From: Leptotrichia hongkongensis
GTDB taxonomy: Bacteria > Fusobacteriota > Fusobacteriia > Fusobacteriales > Leptotrichiaceae
Length of the DNA: 64,000 nt
Assembly (NCBI RefSeq): GCF_041538065.1
Contig: NZ_JBGORW010000010.1
Location: 1 to 64,000 of the forward strand
Direction: 5' to 3'
Every line of letters begins with the position of its first letter. The first letter of the stretch is position 1. The translations under genes were made by a program, and so were the position numbers. The notes under the pieces were generated by a model, which was not told the origin of the DNA, searched no databases, and saw only the letters and a program-made list of their open reading frames with translations. Of this stretch, positions 26,776 through 34,218 are shown piece after piece.

Positions 26776-27837
26776 ATGAAAAAAATAATAACATTACTTA
26801 TGATAATTTTTTCGGTATTATCATTTGCAGATGGCGAAGTTACTGGAAAAAGAATACAGGTTAGAGGAGTTTCACAAAAGGAAATTTCACCAAATTCAGC
26901 AAAAATTAGACTTACAATTCAAACTGAAAACGAAAATTTGGATAAGGCAAGTGCCGAAAATTCACAAATTCTTGAAAGATACAAGAGACTGCTTGCCCAG
27001 ACTGGTACAAAATATAATAAGATTAATTCGACAGGATACTCCACTTATGAATCATATAACTGGGACACTGTAGTTGAAAACAAAGGAAAGAAGGAATATC
27101 AGACAAAACTTTCAATAGAAGTTGACAGACTCTCTCTTGATACATTGAAAAACTTTATGAATGTCCTTGCCACAGAAAAAATTTATTCTTTAAACAGAAG
27201 CAAAAATGGTACCTATATTTTCACTGTTACATCGCAAAATGCGACAAACAAAGAGGCATACCAAAATGCAATGTCCAAATTTAATGAAATCCAGCAAAAA
27301 CTAAATAAAGCTGGAATTCCAGCAGGAATAATAAAAATTGCAGGTTACGACAATAAGGAAATTAATCTTGAAAAACGAACAAATAATAGAAAAAATATTC
27401 AGATAGTTTCACATGAAATTGAAGTTGAAACAAGAGATTTGAAAAATTTAGGAAATATCATAAATGTAGCAAATACATTGGGAATTGGTACAACAGGGCA
27501 AATTGAATACGACATTGACAACAAGCAGCAATTAGAAAATGAACTTTATGAAAATGCCTACAAGGAAGCCTTGAAAAAAGCACAAGTTATTCTTGGGAAA
27601 ACAGACTTGAACTTAAAAAATCCCGTTACAATAACAGATAAGTCATATGGAGTTATTCAGCCGTATACAGATTACAACTACAGTTACTACAGCCATGCAA
27701 ATTATGAAACTAACCTAGTCCAGCTGAAAAAAAGCGACAAGGAACTTTTGGATGAATCAGCAAGAAGAAATATCGTAATTTCTCCAAAAAAATTAAATAT
27801 TTCAAAAACTGTCTATATCGAATTTGAAATGGACTAA
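26776..27837 (+). CDS. Secreted SIMPL-domain (DUF541) protein, paralogue 2
   Basis: A 353-residue exported protein with signal peptide ending at about LSFADG. KRIQVRGVSQKEISPNSAKI opens the SIMPL fold and parallels the start of the preceding gene; AYQNAMSKFNEIQQKLNKAG and ENAYKEALKKAQVILGKTDL match the same helices in paralogue 1. Overall identity looks low to moderate, so the duplication is old. A GAAAGGAA ribosome binding site precedes the ATG, and a terminator follows. Confidence 0.8.
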   Translation: MKKIITLLMIIFSVLSFADGEVTGKRIQVRGVSQKEISPNSAKIRLTIQTENENLDKASAENSQILERYKRLLAQTGTKYNKINSTGYSTYESYNWDTVVENKGKKEYQTKLSIEVDRLSLDTLKNFMNVLATEKIYSLNRSKNGTYIFTVTSQNATNKEAYQNAMSKFNEIQQKLNKAGIPAGIIKIAGYDNKEINLEKRTNNRKNIQIVSHEIEVETRDLKNLGNIINVANTLGIGTTGQIEYDIDNKQQLENELYENAYKEALKKAQVILGKTDLNLKNPVTITDKSYGVIQPYTDYNYSYYSHANYETNLVQLKKSDKELLDESARRNIVISPKKLNISKTVYIEFEMD

Positions 27838-27856
27838 AAATCTAATTTTTTTAAAG

Positions 27857-27895
27857 ACTACTGTATTTATTAGCAATATAGTAGTTTTTATTTTC
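27857..27895 (+). terminator. Terminator of the SIMPL genes
   Basis: ACTACTGTAT and ATATAGTAGT pair over 10 bp with one G-U and are followed by TTTTTATTTT. Confidence 0.8.
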
Positions 27896-27987
27896 TTAAA
27901 AATCAACAAAAAATTAAAAGGAAATAATTTTAAAATTAATAAACTATTGTAATTCAAATAAAGTTATAGTTTTTTTCAAAAGCAGTA

Positions 27988-28015
27988 TTGACTTTTCAAA
28001 AAAATAAGGTATAAT
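27988..28015 (+). promoter_or_regulatory. Sigma-70 promoter of the PTS gene
   Basis: TTGACT (27988-27993) and TATAAT (28010-28015) with 16 nt between them; the start codon follows about 37 nt later. No antiterminator hairpin or obvious operator is visible in the short leader. Confidence 0.75.
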
Positions 28016-28052
28016 TAATCTTATTGTTAAAAAAAATGTAAAGGAGATGAAA

Positions 28053-29447
28053 ATGGCAAAAAGTTATGAAGAAATAGCTAAAGAAGTAATAGAAGCTATT
28101 GGAGGAAAAGAAAATATAAGTTCATTTGCACACTGTGCAACAAGACTTAGAATTATGGTAGTTGACAAGGATAAAATCGACAAGGACAAGGTAGATAATA
28201 TTGAAAAAGTAAAAGGAACAATGTTTAATTCAGGACAATTTCAGGTAATATTTGGAACAGGGACTGTAAATAAAGTTTATGAAGCTGTTCAAGGACTTGG
28301 AGGAGTGAGTGAATCTTCAGTATCTGATATGAAAAAAGAAGCAGCTAAACAAGGTAATGTTATTCAAAGAATTTCAAGAACATTTGGAGATATTTTTGTT
28401 CCAATTATACCAGTATTAGTTGCAACTGGTTTATTTATGGGGCTTCGTGGATTATTAACAAATGAAAATTTATTAAAATTGATGGGAACAACACCGGAAA
28501 GTATAAATCCTAATTTCTTAATGTATACACAAGTATTAACAGATACAGCATTTATTATTTTACCAGCGTTAGTTGCATGGTCTGCATTTAAAGTATTTGG
28601 TGGATCACCTGTATTGGGAATTGTATTAGGTTCTATGTTAATTAGCGGTTCTTTACCGAATGCTTATCAAGTAGCATCAGGAGATGCACATCCAATAATG
28701 TTCTTTAAGTTTATTCCAGTAGTTGGATATCAAGGAACAGTTTTACCAGCATTATTCGTAGGTATGATAGGAGCAAAATTAGAACAAAGATTAAGAAAAG
28801 TTATCCCAGATGCATTAGACTTATTATTAACTCCATTTATTGTATTTTTGGTAATGAGTACATTAGGATTATTTGTTATTGGTCCAGTATTCCACAGTCT
28901 AGAAAATTATATTTTAATTGGTACAGAATGGATTTTAAAATTACCGCTTGGAATAGCAGGAATAATAATTGGAGGTCTTCAACAACTAATAGTTGTAACA
29001 GGAGTACACCATATATTTAACTTCTTGGAAATTCAATTGCTTGCAAAAGACGGATTCAATCCATTTAATCCATTATTATCAGCAGCTGTAGCAGGGCAAT
29101 TTGGGGCAGTTCTAGCAGTTGGTATTAAGACAAAAGATGCAAAATTAAAAGCATTAGCATTACCATCAGCATTGTCAGCAGCATTAGGAATTACAGAACC
29201 AGCAATTTACGGGGTAAACTTAATTAAAGGCAAAGGAAAACCTTTCTTAATGGGGCTTATAGGTGGAGCAACAGGTGGATTTTTAGCTTCAATTTTTGGA
29301 CTTAAGGCTTCTGGAATGGCAGTTACAGTGGTACCAGGAATGTTGTTATTCTTAAATGGACAAATGCCTTTATACTTAATTTCAATAATAGCAGCTTCAG
29401 GAGTAAGTTTTGCATTAACATATACAATGGTAAAACTTGAAAAATAA
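28053..29447 (+). CDS. PTS sugar permease, EIIBC components
   Basis: A 464-residue glucose/sucrose-superfamily PTS permease. The N-terminal IIB domain has its phosphorylated cysteine in SFAHCATRLRI (about 22-33). A linker leads to a IIC domain of about ten membrane spans, including GITEPAIYGVNLIKGKGKPF (about 387-406), a family hallmark. There is no IIA domain, so phosphate must come from a IIA encoded elsewhere. ATG 28053 is chosen because AAAGGAG abuts the alternative ATG at 28047. The gene stands alone between promoter and terminator. A disaccharide or amino-sugar substrate is likely but not resolved. Confidence 0.88.
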   Translation: MAKSYEEIAKEVIEAIGGKENISSFAHCATRLRIMVVDKDKIDKDKVDNIEKVKGTMFNSGQFQVIFGTGTVNKVYEAVQGLGGVSESSVSDMKKEAAKQGNVIQRISRTFGDIFVPIIPVLVATGLFMGLRGLLTNENLLKLMGTTPESINPNFLMYTQVLTDTAFIILPALVAWSAFKVFGGSPVLGIVLGSMLISGSLPNAYQVASGDAHPIMFFKFIPVVGYQGTVLPALFVGMIGAKLEQRLRKVIPDALDLLLTPFIVFLVMSTLGLFVIGPVFHSLENYILIGTEWILKLPLGIAGIIIGGLQQLIVVTGVHHIFNFLEIQLLAKDGFNPFNPLLSAAVAGQFGAVLAVGIKTKDAKLKALALPSALSAALGITEPAIYGVNLIKGKGKPFLMGLIGGATGGFLASIFGLKASGMAVTVVPGMLLFLNGQMPLYLISIIAASGVSFALTYTMVKLEK

Positions 29448-29456
29448 TAAAATTTT

Positions 29457-29486
29457 AGCGGGAGTTTTTAGCTCCTGCTTTTTTTT
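29457..29486 (+). terminator. Terminator of the PTS gene
   Basis: AGCGGGAG and CTCCTGCT pair over 8 bp with one G-U and a 7-nt loop, then eight T. A textbook intrinsic terminator 10 nt after the stop codon. Confidence 0.88.
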
Positions 29487-29510
29487 GAAAAAATACCAAA
29501 AATAAGGAGA

Positions 29511-29669
29511 ATGGTTGTTTATGAAAAAAGTTTAGCAATGATTTTGTTTATTACGCTAATTGCTAGAAAAGGTAGGAATGAAAAGGCTAATATAAATGGA
29601 AAAACATTTGGAAATATATTTGAACGGATGAATTTTCAGAAAAAAACTAGTGGAGATAAAGTTTTTTAA
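29511..29669 (+). pseudogene. Decayed small lipoprotein remnant
   Basis: A 52-codon frame starts at ATG 29511, too close to AAGGAGA to be well placed. A second ATG at 29521 begins ATGAAAAAAGTTTAG, which stops at once; adding one T would give MKKVLAMILFITLIA, a typical lipoprotein signal whose lipobox Cys is here replaced by Arg. The following GKGRNEKANINGKTF-like text is weakly coding. I read it as a frameshifted, degenerating lipoprotein gene. The rest of the 29448-29831 gap shows nothing else convincing. Confidence 0.4.
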
Positions 29670-29831
29670 TATTTGTTTTGTATAGTAAAAAGTAAATTTT
29701 TGAAACTTTTCGATATTAAAAATAACAAATATTCGAAATAAATGAAAAATATATGAAAAAAGGTATATTAATTATGTAAAATATGTGGTAAAATTATAAA
29801 GTATACAAAATTGGAATAAGGAGGTATTTTG

Positions 29832-31250
29832 ATGAATTATCAAAATTTAGTGAACGGAGAATGGAAAGACTCTAAAAATACAATAACTATTTATTCGCCA
29901 ATAAATGGGGAAGAACTTGGAACTGTACCAGCTATGTCAAGAGAAGAAGTTGATTATGCTATGGAATCTGCCAGAAAGGCCTTACCTGCTTGGAGAGCAT
30001 TATCAGCTGTAGAAAGAGCGGCTTATTTGAATAAGGCTGCAGATATTCTTGAAAGAGATAAAGATAAAATTGGGGAAAACTTAGCAAAAGAAGTTGCAAA
30101 AGGAATTAAGGCTGCTATTTCAGAAGTAGTAAGAACAGCGGATTTGATTAGATATGCTGCAGAAGAAGGACTTAGAATCACAGGTGAATTTGTAAATGGT
30201 GGTGGATTTGAAGCTGGAAGCAAGAGAAAATATGGAGCAGTAAAAAGAGAGCCAGTTGGGATTGTACTTGCGATTGCACCATTTAACTATCCAGTAAACT
30301 TATCAGCATCTAAAATTGCACCTGCATTAATTGGAGGAAATGTAGTAATTTTTAAACCGCCTACACAAGGTTCAATTAGCGGATTGCTATTAATTAAAGC
30401 ATTTGCAGAAGCTGGAATTCCAGCAGGAGTATTAAACTCTGTAACTGGAAAAGGTTCTGAAATTGGAGATTATTTAATTGAACATAAAGAAGTTAATTTT
30501 ATAAACTTTACAGGAAGTACACCGATTGGGGAAAAAATTGGAAAACTTGCAGGAATGAGACCAATTATGCTTGAATTAGGTGGAAAAGACGCTGGAATCG
30601 TATTGGAAGATGCTAATTTAGAAAAAGCTGCAAAAGATATCGTATCAGGAGCATTCAGCTATTCTGGACAAAGATGTACTGCTATCAAAAGAGTGCTTGT
30701 AATGGACTCTGTTGCTGATAAATTGGCTAGCTTGATAAAAGCAGAAGTTGAAAAACTAACTGTAGGAGATCCTTTTGACAATGCTGATATTACAACAGTA
30801 ATTGATACTCCATCAGCAGACTTTATCGAAGGATTGATAAAAGATGCACAAGAAAAAGGTGCAAAAGCATTGACAACAGTAAAAAGAGAAAAAAACTTAA
30901 TATGGCCAGTAGTTTTTGACAATGTAACAACTGATATGAGAATTGCATGGGAAGAGCCATTTGGACCAGTATTGCCAATTATCAGAATAAAATCTATAGA
31001 TGAAGCAGTAGAAATTGCAAACAAATCAGAATATGGACTTCAATCAGCAGTATTCACAAAAAATTTCCCATTGGCATTTGAAATCGCTGAAAAACTGGAA
31101 GTAGGAACAGTTCACATAAATAACAAGACTCAAAGAGGGCCTGACAGCTTCCCATTCTTAGGAATCAAAGGTTCAGGAGCAGGAGTTCAAGGAATAAAAT
31201 ACAGCATAGAAAGCATGACAAGAGTTAAATCTATTGTATTTGATATATAG
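29832..31250 (+). CDS. gapN: NADP-dependent glyceraldehyde-3-phosphate dehydrogenase (non-phosphorylating)
   Basis: An aldehyde dehydrogenase of 472 residues that oxidises glyceraldehyde-3-phosphate directly to 3-phosphoglycerate, yielding NADPH without ATP. It has the Rossmann segment FNYPVNLSASKIAPALIGGN, the catalytic Glu in LELGGKDAGIVLED, and the catalytic Cys in YSGQRCTAIKRVLV, the last typical of GapN. The C-terminus includes NNKTQRGPDSFPFLGIKGSG, also GapN-like. ATG 29832 follows GGAGG by 7 nt; an in-frame TTG immediately precedes it. It is monocistronic with a terminator at 31260. Confidence 0.92.
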   Translation: MNYQNLVNGEWKDSKNTITIYSPINGEELGTVPAMSREEVDYAMESARKALPAWRALSAVERAAYLNKAADILERDKDKIGENLAKEVAKGIKAAISEVVRTADLIRYAAEEGLRITGEFVNGGGFEAGSKRKYGAVKREPVGIVLAIAPFNYPVNLSASKIAPALIGGNVVIFKPPTQGSISGLLLIKAFAEAGIPAGVLNSVTGKGSEIGDYLIEHKEVNFINFTGSTPIGEKIGKLAGMRPIMLELGGKDAGIVLEDANLEKAAKDIVSGAFSYSGQRCTAIKRVLVMDSVADKLASLIKAEVEKLTVGDPFDNADITTVIDTPSADFIEGLIKDAQEKGAKALTTVKREKNLIWPVVFDNVTTDMRIAWEEPFGPVLPIIRIKSIDEAVEIANKSEYGLQSAVFTKNFPLAFEIAEKLEVGTVHINNKTQRGPDSFPFLGIKGSGAGVQGIKYSIESMTRVKSIVFDI

Positions 31251-31259
31251 AAATTTGAG

Positions 31260-31291
31260 AGATGTTTTCTTTTAAGAGGACATCTTTTTTT
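31260..31291 (+). terminator. Terminator of gapN
   Basis: AGATGTTTTC and GAGGACATCT pair with two G-U pairs and end in a run of T, directly after the gapN stop codon. Confidence 0.8.
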
Positions 31292-31333
31292 AAAAAAATT
31301 TAGATAAAAAACTATTTTACAGGAGGTTTTCCT

Positions 31334-31492
31334 ATGAAAAAGGTAAAAATGTTTTTAGTATTGGTTCTATCTGCATTAACAACTGTAAGTTGCTCTTATT
31401 TCAAAATTCCTAAAAAAACAGGGAAAAAAACAGGAAATATATGCACTTATACAGCAAAGGGAGAATTTATAGATTGTGAGCCTTTAAGATAG
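31334..31492 (+). CDS. Small putative lipoprotein (52 aa)
   Basis: A short gene with strong AGGAGG just before ATG 31334. It encodes a lipoprotein signal MKKVKMFLVLVLSALTTVSC with Cys20 as lipidation site, then a basic, Lys-rich mature part of about 33 residues with two more cysteines (ICTYTAKGEFIDCEPLR). The spaced cysteines could form a disulphide outside the cytoplasm. It precedes the acid phosphatase by about 45 nt and probably shares its transcript. I do not recognise a family. Confidence 0.65.
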   Translation: MKKVKMFLVLVLSALTTVSCSYFKIPKKTGKKTGNICTYTAKGEFIDCEPLR

Positions 31493-31536
31493 CAAGATTT
31501 TGTTAGTAAAATAAAAAATATATAGGAGGAAATGTT

Positions 31537-32259
31537 ATGAAAAAAGCATTATTATTTTTATTTGCTGCATCTGTAGTATTTGCAGCAGGACCAAAGGTTC
31601 CTTATACTCATGAGGGATTTTATTCAACAGATAAAGTTCAGAAGGCTGTTCATTTTGTGTCTGTTGACGACATTAAAAAAAGTCTAGAGGGAAAAGGACC
31701 GATTAATGTAAGTTTTGATATTGATGATACATTGCTTCATTCAAGCGGATACTTTATCTATGGGCAACATTATTTCCAAATTCCAGGAGATAAAAGAGGA
31801 GCTGTAAGTTACCTTTACAACCAAAAATTCTGGGATTATGTAGCTGAAAATGGAGATGAACATTCAATTCCAAAACAATCTGCAAAAGACTTGATAAAAA
31901 TGCACTTGGAAAGAGGAGATAACGTATTTTTCATCACAGGAAGAACAAAACATTCAAAAGACAAAAACTACACTTCTACAAAACTTTCTAAAACATTGCA
32001 AAGATACTTTGAACTACCAAAAGAAATTTACGTAGAATATACATCTGACACACCGACAGGTGGCTACAAATATGACAAATCATTCTACATCAAAAAACAC
32101 AACGTTTCAATCCACTACGGTGACAGTGATGATGATATCCTAGCCGCAAGAGAATTAGGAATAAGAGGAATAAGAGTTCAAAGAGCTTACAACTCTACAA
32201 ATCCACAAAAAATGAACGGTGGCTATGGAGAAGAAGTTCTAATAAACTCTGCATGGTAA
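31537..32259 (+). CDS. aphA: Class B acid phosphatase (AphA-like), exported
   Basis: A 240-residue secreted phosphatase with signal peptide MKKALLFLFAASVVFAAG. HAD motif I is SFDIDDTLLHSSGYFIYGQ (nucleophile Asp; D-x-D-x-T), motif II is VFFITGRTKHSKD, and motif IV is IHYGDSDDDILAARELG. These match AphA, which hydrolyses organic phosphomonoesters and releases nucleosides in the periplasm. AGGAGG precedes the ATG and a terminator follows. Confidence 0.92.
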   Translation: MKKALLFLFAASVVFAAGPKVPYTHEGFYSTDKVQKAVHFVSVDDIKKSLEGKGPINVSFDIDDTLLHSSGYFIYGQHYFQIPGDKRGAVSYLYNQKFWDYVAENGDEHSIPKQSAKDLIKMHLERGDNVFFITGRTKHSKDKNYTSTKLSKTLQRYFELPKEIYVEYTSDTPTGGYKYDKSFYIKKHNVSIHYGDSDDDILAARELGIRGIRVQRAYNSTNPQKMNGGYGEEVLINSAW

Positions 32260-32285
32260 AAATAAAAAAATTATAACATATATTT

Positions 32286-32319
32286 TCAGAAGTATTTTTT
32301 ATACTTCTGATTTTTTTTT
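32286..32319 (+). terminator. Terminator of the acid phosphatase gene
   Basis: TCAGAAGTAT and ATACTTCTGA form a perfect 10-bp stem with a 5-nt T loop, followed by nine T. Confidence 0.9.
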
Positions 32320-32333
32320 ATAAAAATTAGTGG

Positions 32334-32362
32334 TTGAATTTTTTAGAGAAAAATGATACAGT
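32334..32362 (+). promoter_or_regulatory. Possible promoter of the candidate antitoxin RNA
   Basis: TTGAAT (32334-32339) and TACAGT (32357-32362) with a 17-nt spacer. The -10 is only a partial match. It would start an RNA near 32369 that ends at the terminator at 32443. Confidence 0.4.
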
Positions 32363-32443
32363 AATACTGAATAAAAAACCTGTTCGGGTTGTAGTAAATA
32401 TGCGAAGAAAAAGTTCTATTCTTATTGAATAGGGCTTTTTTTA
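32363..32443 (+). ncRNA. Candidate short regulatory RNA (putative type I antitoxin)
   Basis: A stretch of about 75-80 nt with no ORF ends in an intrinsic terminator (AAGTTCTATTC, 4-nt loop, GAATAGGGCTT, then seven T; 32411-32442). Three blocks are reverse-complementary, in order, to the leader of the downstream ORF: CCTGTTCG (32379-32386) to CGAACAGG (32492-32499), which runs into the SD; TTGTAGT (32389-32395) to ACTACAA (32482-32488); and TGCGA (32401-32405) to TCGCA (32468-32472). Such an RNA could cover the SD. Alternatively the segment is an attenuator leader of one transcript. Expression is unproven. Confidence 0.45.
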
Positions 32444-32452
32444 TAATATAAT
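32425..32452 (+). promoter_or_regulatory. Promoter of the small hydrophobic peptide gene
   Basis: TTGAAT (32425-32430) and TATAAT (32447-32452) are 16 nt apart. A second overlapping TATAAT lies at 32442-32447. It overlaps the terminator of the upstream RNA, giving two adjacent co-directional transcription units. Predicted start is about 32454-32460. Confidence 0.55.
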
Positions 32453-32510
32453 TTCGACTGTTAAGACTCGCAACCTTAACAACTACAATTACGAACAGGA
32501 GGTGGTCGTA

Positions 32511-32576
32511 ATGGCAAATTGGGATTTGACTGTTTTGACACTTATAATCATTTTGATTTTTAACAGTCAAAAATAG
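32511..32576 (+). CDS. Candidate type I toxin: 21-aa hydrophobic peptide
   Basis: ATG 32511 follows AGGAGGTGG by 5 nt, one of the strongest ribosome binding sites in the window. The product MANWDLTVLTLIIILIFNSQ-K has a single hydrophobic stretch (about 6-17) flanked by polar ends, the build of membrane-acting type I toxins. The mRNA is rich in competing structure: GACTGTTAA near its 5' end (32456-32464) can pair with TTAACAGTC at the end of the ORF (32560-32568), and TTTGACTGTT (32525-32534) can pair with AACAGTCAAA (32562-32571). I do not recognise a named toxin family, so the function is inferred from architecture. Confidence 0.55.
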   Translation: MANWDLTVLTLIIILIFNSQK

Positions 32577-32610
32577 CAGTTGAATTCTTGTCTTATTGTC
32601 CTACCTTTTT

Positions 32611-32643
32611 CCTACCAGTTGAACTTTGCTGGTAGGTTTTTTT
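32611..32643 (+). terminator. Terminator of the small peptide gene
   Basis: CCTACCAG and CTGGTAGG form a perfect 8-bp stem with a 10-nt loop followed by seven T. It lies 35 nt after the peptide stop codon. The rest of the gap to 32796 shows only AT-rich sequence. Confidence 0.85.
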
Positions 32644-32796
32644 ATTGTAGTTTTTTTAAGTAGATTTTGAGAATCAAAAAAGAATTAAGCAAAATTTTGT
32701 TAAGAAAAAATATTTTTATCAAAATAATAGAGATAAGCATTTAAAAGATAAATTTAATATGATTGTTAAAAAAATAATAAAACTTTCCTCCAAAGG

Positions 32797-32825
32797 TTGA
32801 AATATTAAAAAATATGTTTTAAAAT
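32797..32825 (+). promoter_or_regulatory. Sigma-70 promoter of the ECF transporter operon
   Basis: TTGAAA (32797-32802) and TAAAAT (32820-32825) with 17 nt between them, 31 nt before the first ATG. The leader is too short for a riboswitch, so any vitamin-sensing control must act otherwise. Confidence 0.6.
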
Positions 32826-32856
32826 ATAGTAAATAAAATTTTAAGGAGGCAAAAAA

Positions 32857-33456
32857 ATGAAAAGTTTAAAAGAGGATTTTTCTTTAATGTCAAGTTTGTT
32901 GATACCAGTAGCGGTGGCTATTAATTTTACAGGTTTTGGGATTGCGAAATTTTTACAGTTGCCTATATTTCTTGATTCAATTGGATCGGTGTTTATTAGT
33001 CTTATTGCAGGGCCTTGGGTGGGAACAGTAACAGCAGTTATTACGAGTCTGATTACAGGAAGTTTTTCTCCAGAATATTTTGCATTTATACCTGTAGCAA
33101 TATGTAATGCCTTAGTTGTTGGAATTCTTGCAAAAATGAGAACTAAGAGTTTAGTAATAAAAACAATTATAGTAAGTTTGGCACTGGCTTCAGCTTCAAT
33201 AATTGTATCTATTCCTATAATTATTAAAGTTTATGGAGGATTTACAGGAAACGCTTCATCTACAGTGGTAGTATTATTTAAAAGCATAGGATTTAGTTTG
33301 GAACAAGCAGTTGCGATAGCCACTATGCTTACAGAAGCGGCTGATAAAATTGTAACAACAGTAATTTCTATATTAATTATAAAAAGCATGTCAGATAGAT
33401 ATTTAATAAAATTTAAATATGGAGAAAATTATATCTATAAAAAAAATGGAGAATAG
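32857..33456 (+). CDS. ECF transporter substrate-binding (S) component
   Basis: An integral membrane protein of 199 residues with about six hydrophobic segments. Features such as LPIFLDSIGSVFISLIAGPW and VGTVTAVITSLI, and location directly before T and A components, identify it as an S component of an energy-coupling factor importer, which captures a vitamin or other small nutrient. The LDSIG/ACP-like early segment resembles uncharacterised S proteins rather than BioY, ThiT or RibU. Substrate unknown. GGAGG precedes the ATG. Confidence 0.82.
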   Translation: MKSLKEDFSLMSSLLIPVAVAINFTGFGIAKFLQLPIFLDSIGSVFISLIAGPWVGTVTAVITSLITGSFSPEYFAFIPVAICNALVVGILAKMRTKSLVIKTIIVSLALASASIIVSIPIIIKVYGGFTGNASSTVVVLFKSIGFSLEQAVAIATMLTEAADKIVTTVISILIIKSMSDRYLIKFKYGENYIYKKNGE

Positions 33457-33462
33457 GAAGTT

Positions 33463-34218
33463 ATGATTAAAAATTTTTTTAGAAACTTGTATCCTCTTAC
33501 GAAGTTCTATTTAGCCGTAGTATTGTTAATATCAGCATTTATATTACCAAACTATACTTATGGATATTTATTGATAGCAGTTTGTGGAATTGTTGCCTAT
33601 TTTTATGAAAAGTTAGGAATATACTTGAAAAGAGTGTTTTTTAGCCTATTTTTTCTAACTTTGATTATATTTGCTGTACAGGGGCTGATGATTCCTTCTA
33701 ATGATATTATGGCAAAACTTGGTTTTATTACAGTATATAAGACTGGGATAATAACTGCGGTAAGATTGACTTCCAAAATTGCAGCTCTAGTTTCTATTAT
33801 AACAATGTTGACTCTAATATCAAAAGCTAAAGAGTTCACAGTGGCTCTTGAAAAAAAAGGACTTAATCCTAAAGCGGCATTTATTTTGCTTTTATCGCTT
33901 CAAATGATTCCTGAAATGAAAAAACAGTCAGATATAATTATGGATTCACAAAAGGCAAGGGGAGTAGAAATGGAAGGAAATGTATTCGTAAGATTTAAGG
34001 CACTTATTCCAATATTTATTCCAATGGTGTTGTCATCCATAATAAGTACCGAAGAGCGTGCGATTACACTTGAGTCGAGAGGATTTTCCATTGGAGAAAA
34101 GCGGACAATATTGCATGATATAGAAGAAACAAAAAATGATAAAATTATGAAAATTATGCTGGCTATTTTTATAGTGCTATGTATTTTGTGGAGGGTTTTA
34201 TGGGTTATTTCAAAATAG
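33463..34218 (+). CDS. ECF transporter transmembrane (T) component
   Basis: A CbiQ/EcfT-type scaffold of 251 residues that couples two ATPases to the S component. It has about five N-terminal membrane spans, then the coupling helices with the family's A-R-G motif in SQKARGVEM (about 163-171) and a second in ITLESRGFSIGEKRT (about 205-219). The gene starts 6 nt after the S gene stop and overlaps the first ATPase gene by 19 nt. Confidence 0.88.
   Translation: MIKNFFRNLYPLTKFYLAVVLLISAFILPNYTYGYLLIAVCGIVAYFYEKLGIYLKRVFFSLFFLTLIIFAVQGLMIPSNDIMAKLGFITVYKTGIITAVRLTSKIAALVSIITMLTLISKAKEFTVALEKKGLNPKAAFILLLSLQMIPEMKKQSDIIMDSQKARGVEMEGNVFVRFKALIPIFIPMVLSSIISTEERAITLESRGFSIGEKRTILHDIEETKNDKIMKIMLAIFIVLCILWRVLWVISK

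Noticed and set aside
32343..32570. 75-codon minus-strand ORF over the candidate toxin locus
   Set aside because: No ribosome binding site, and the structured elements on the plus strand explain the sequence better.
32650..32856. Possible riboswitch upstream of the ECF S component
   Set aside because: The predicted transcript starts about 20-25 nt before the ATG, and no known riboswitch core is recognisable.
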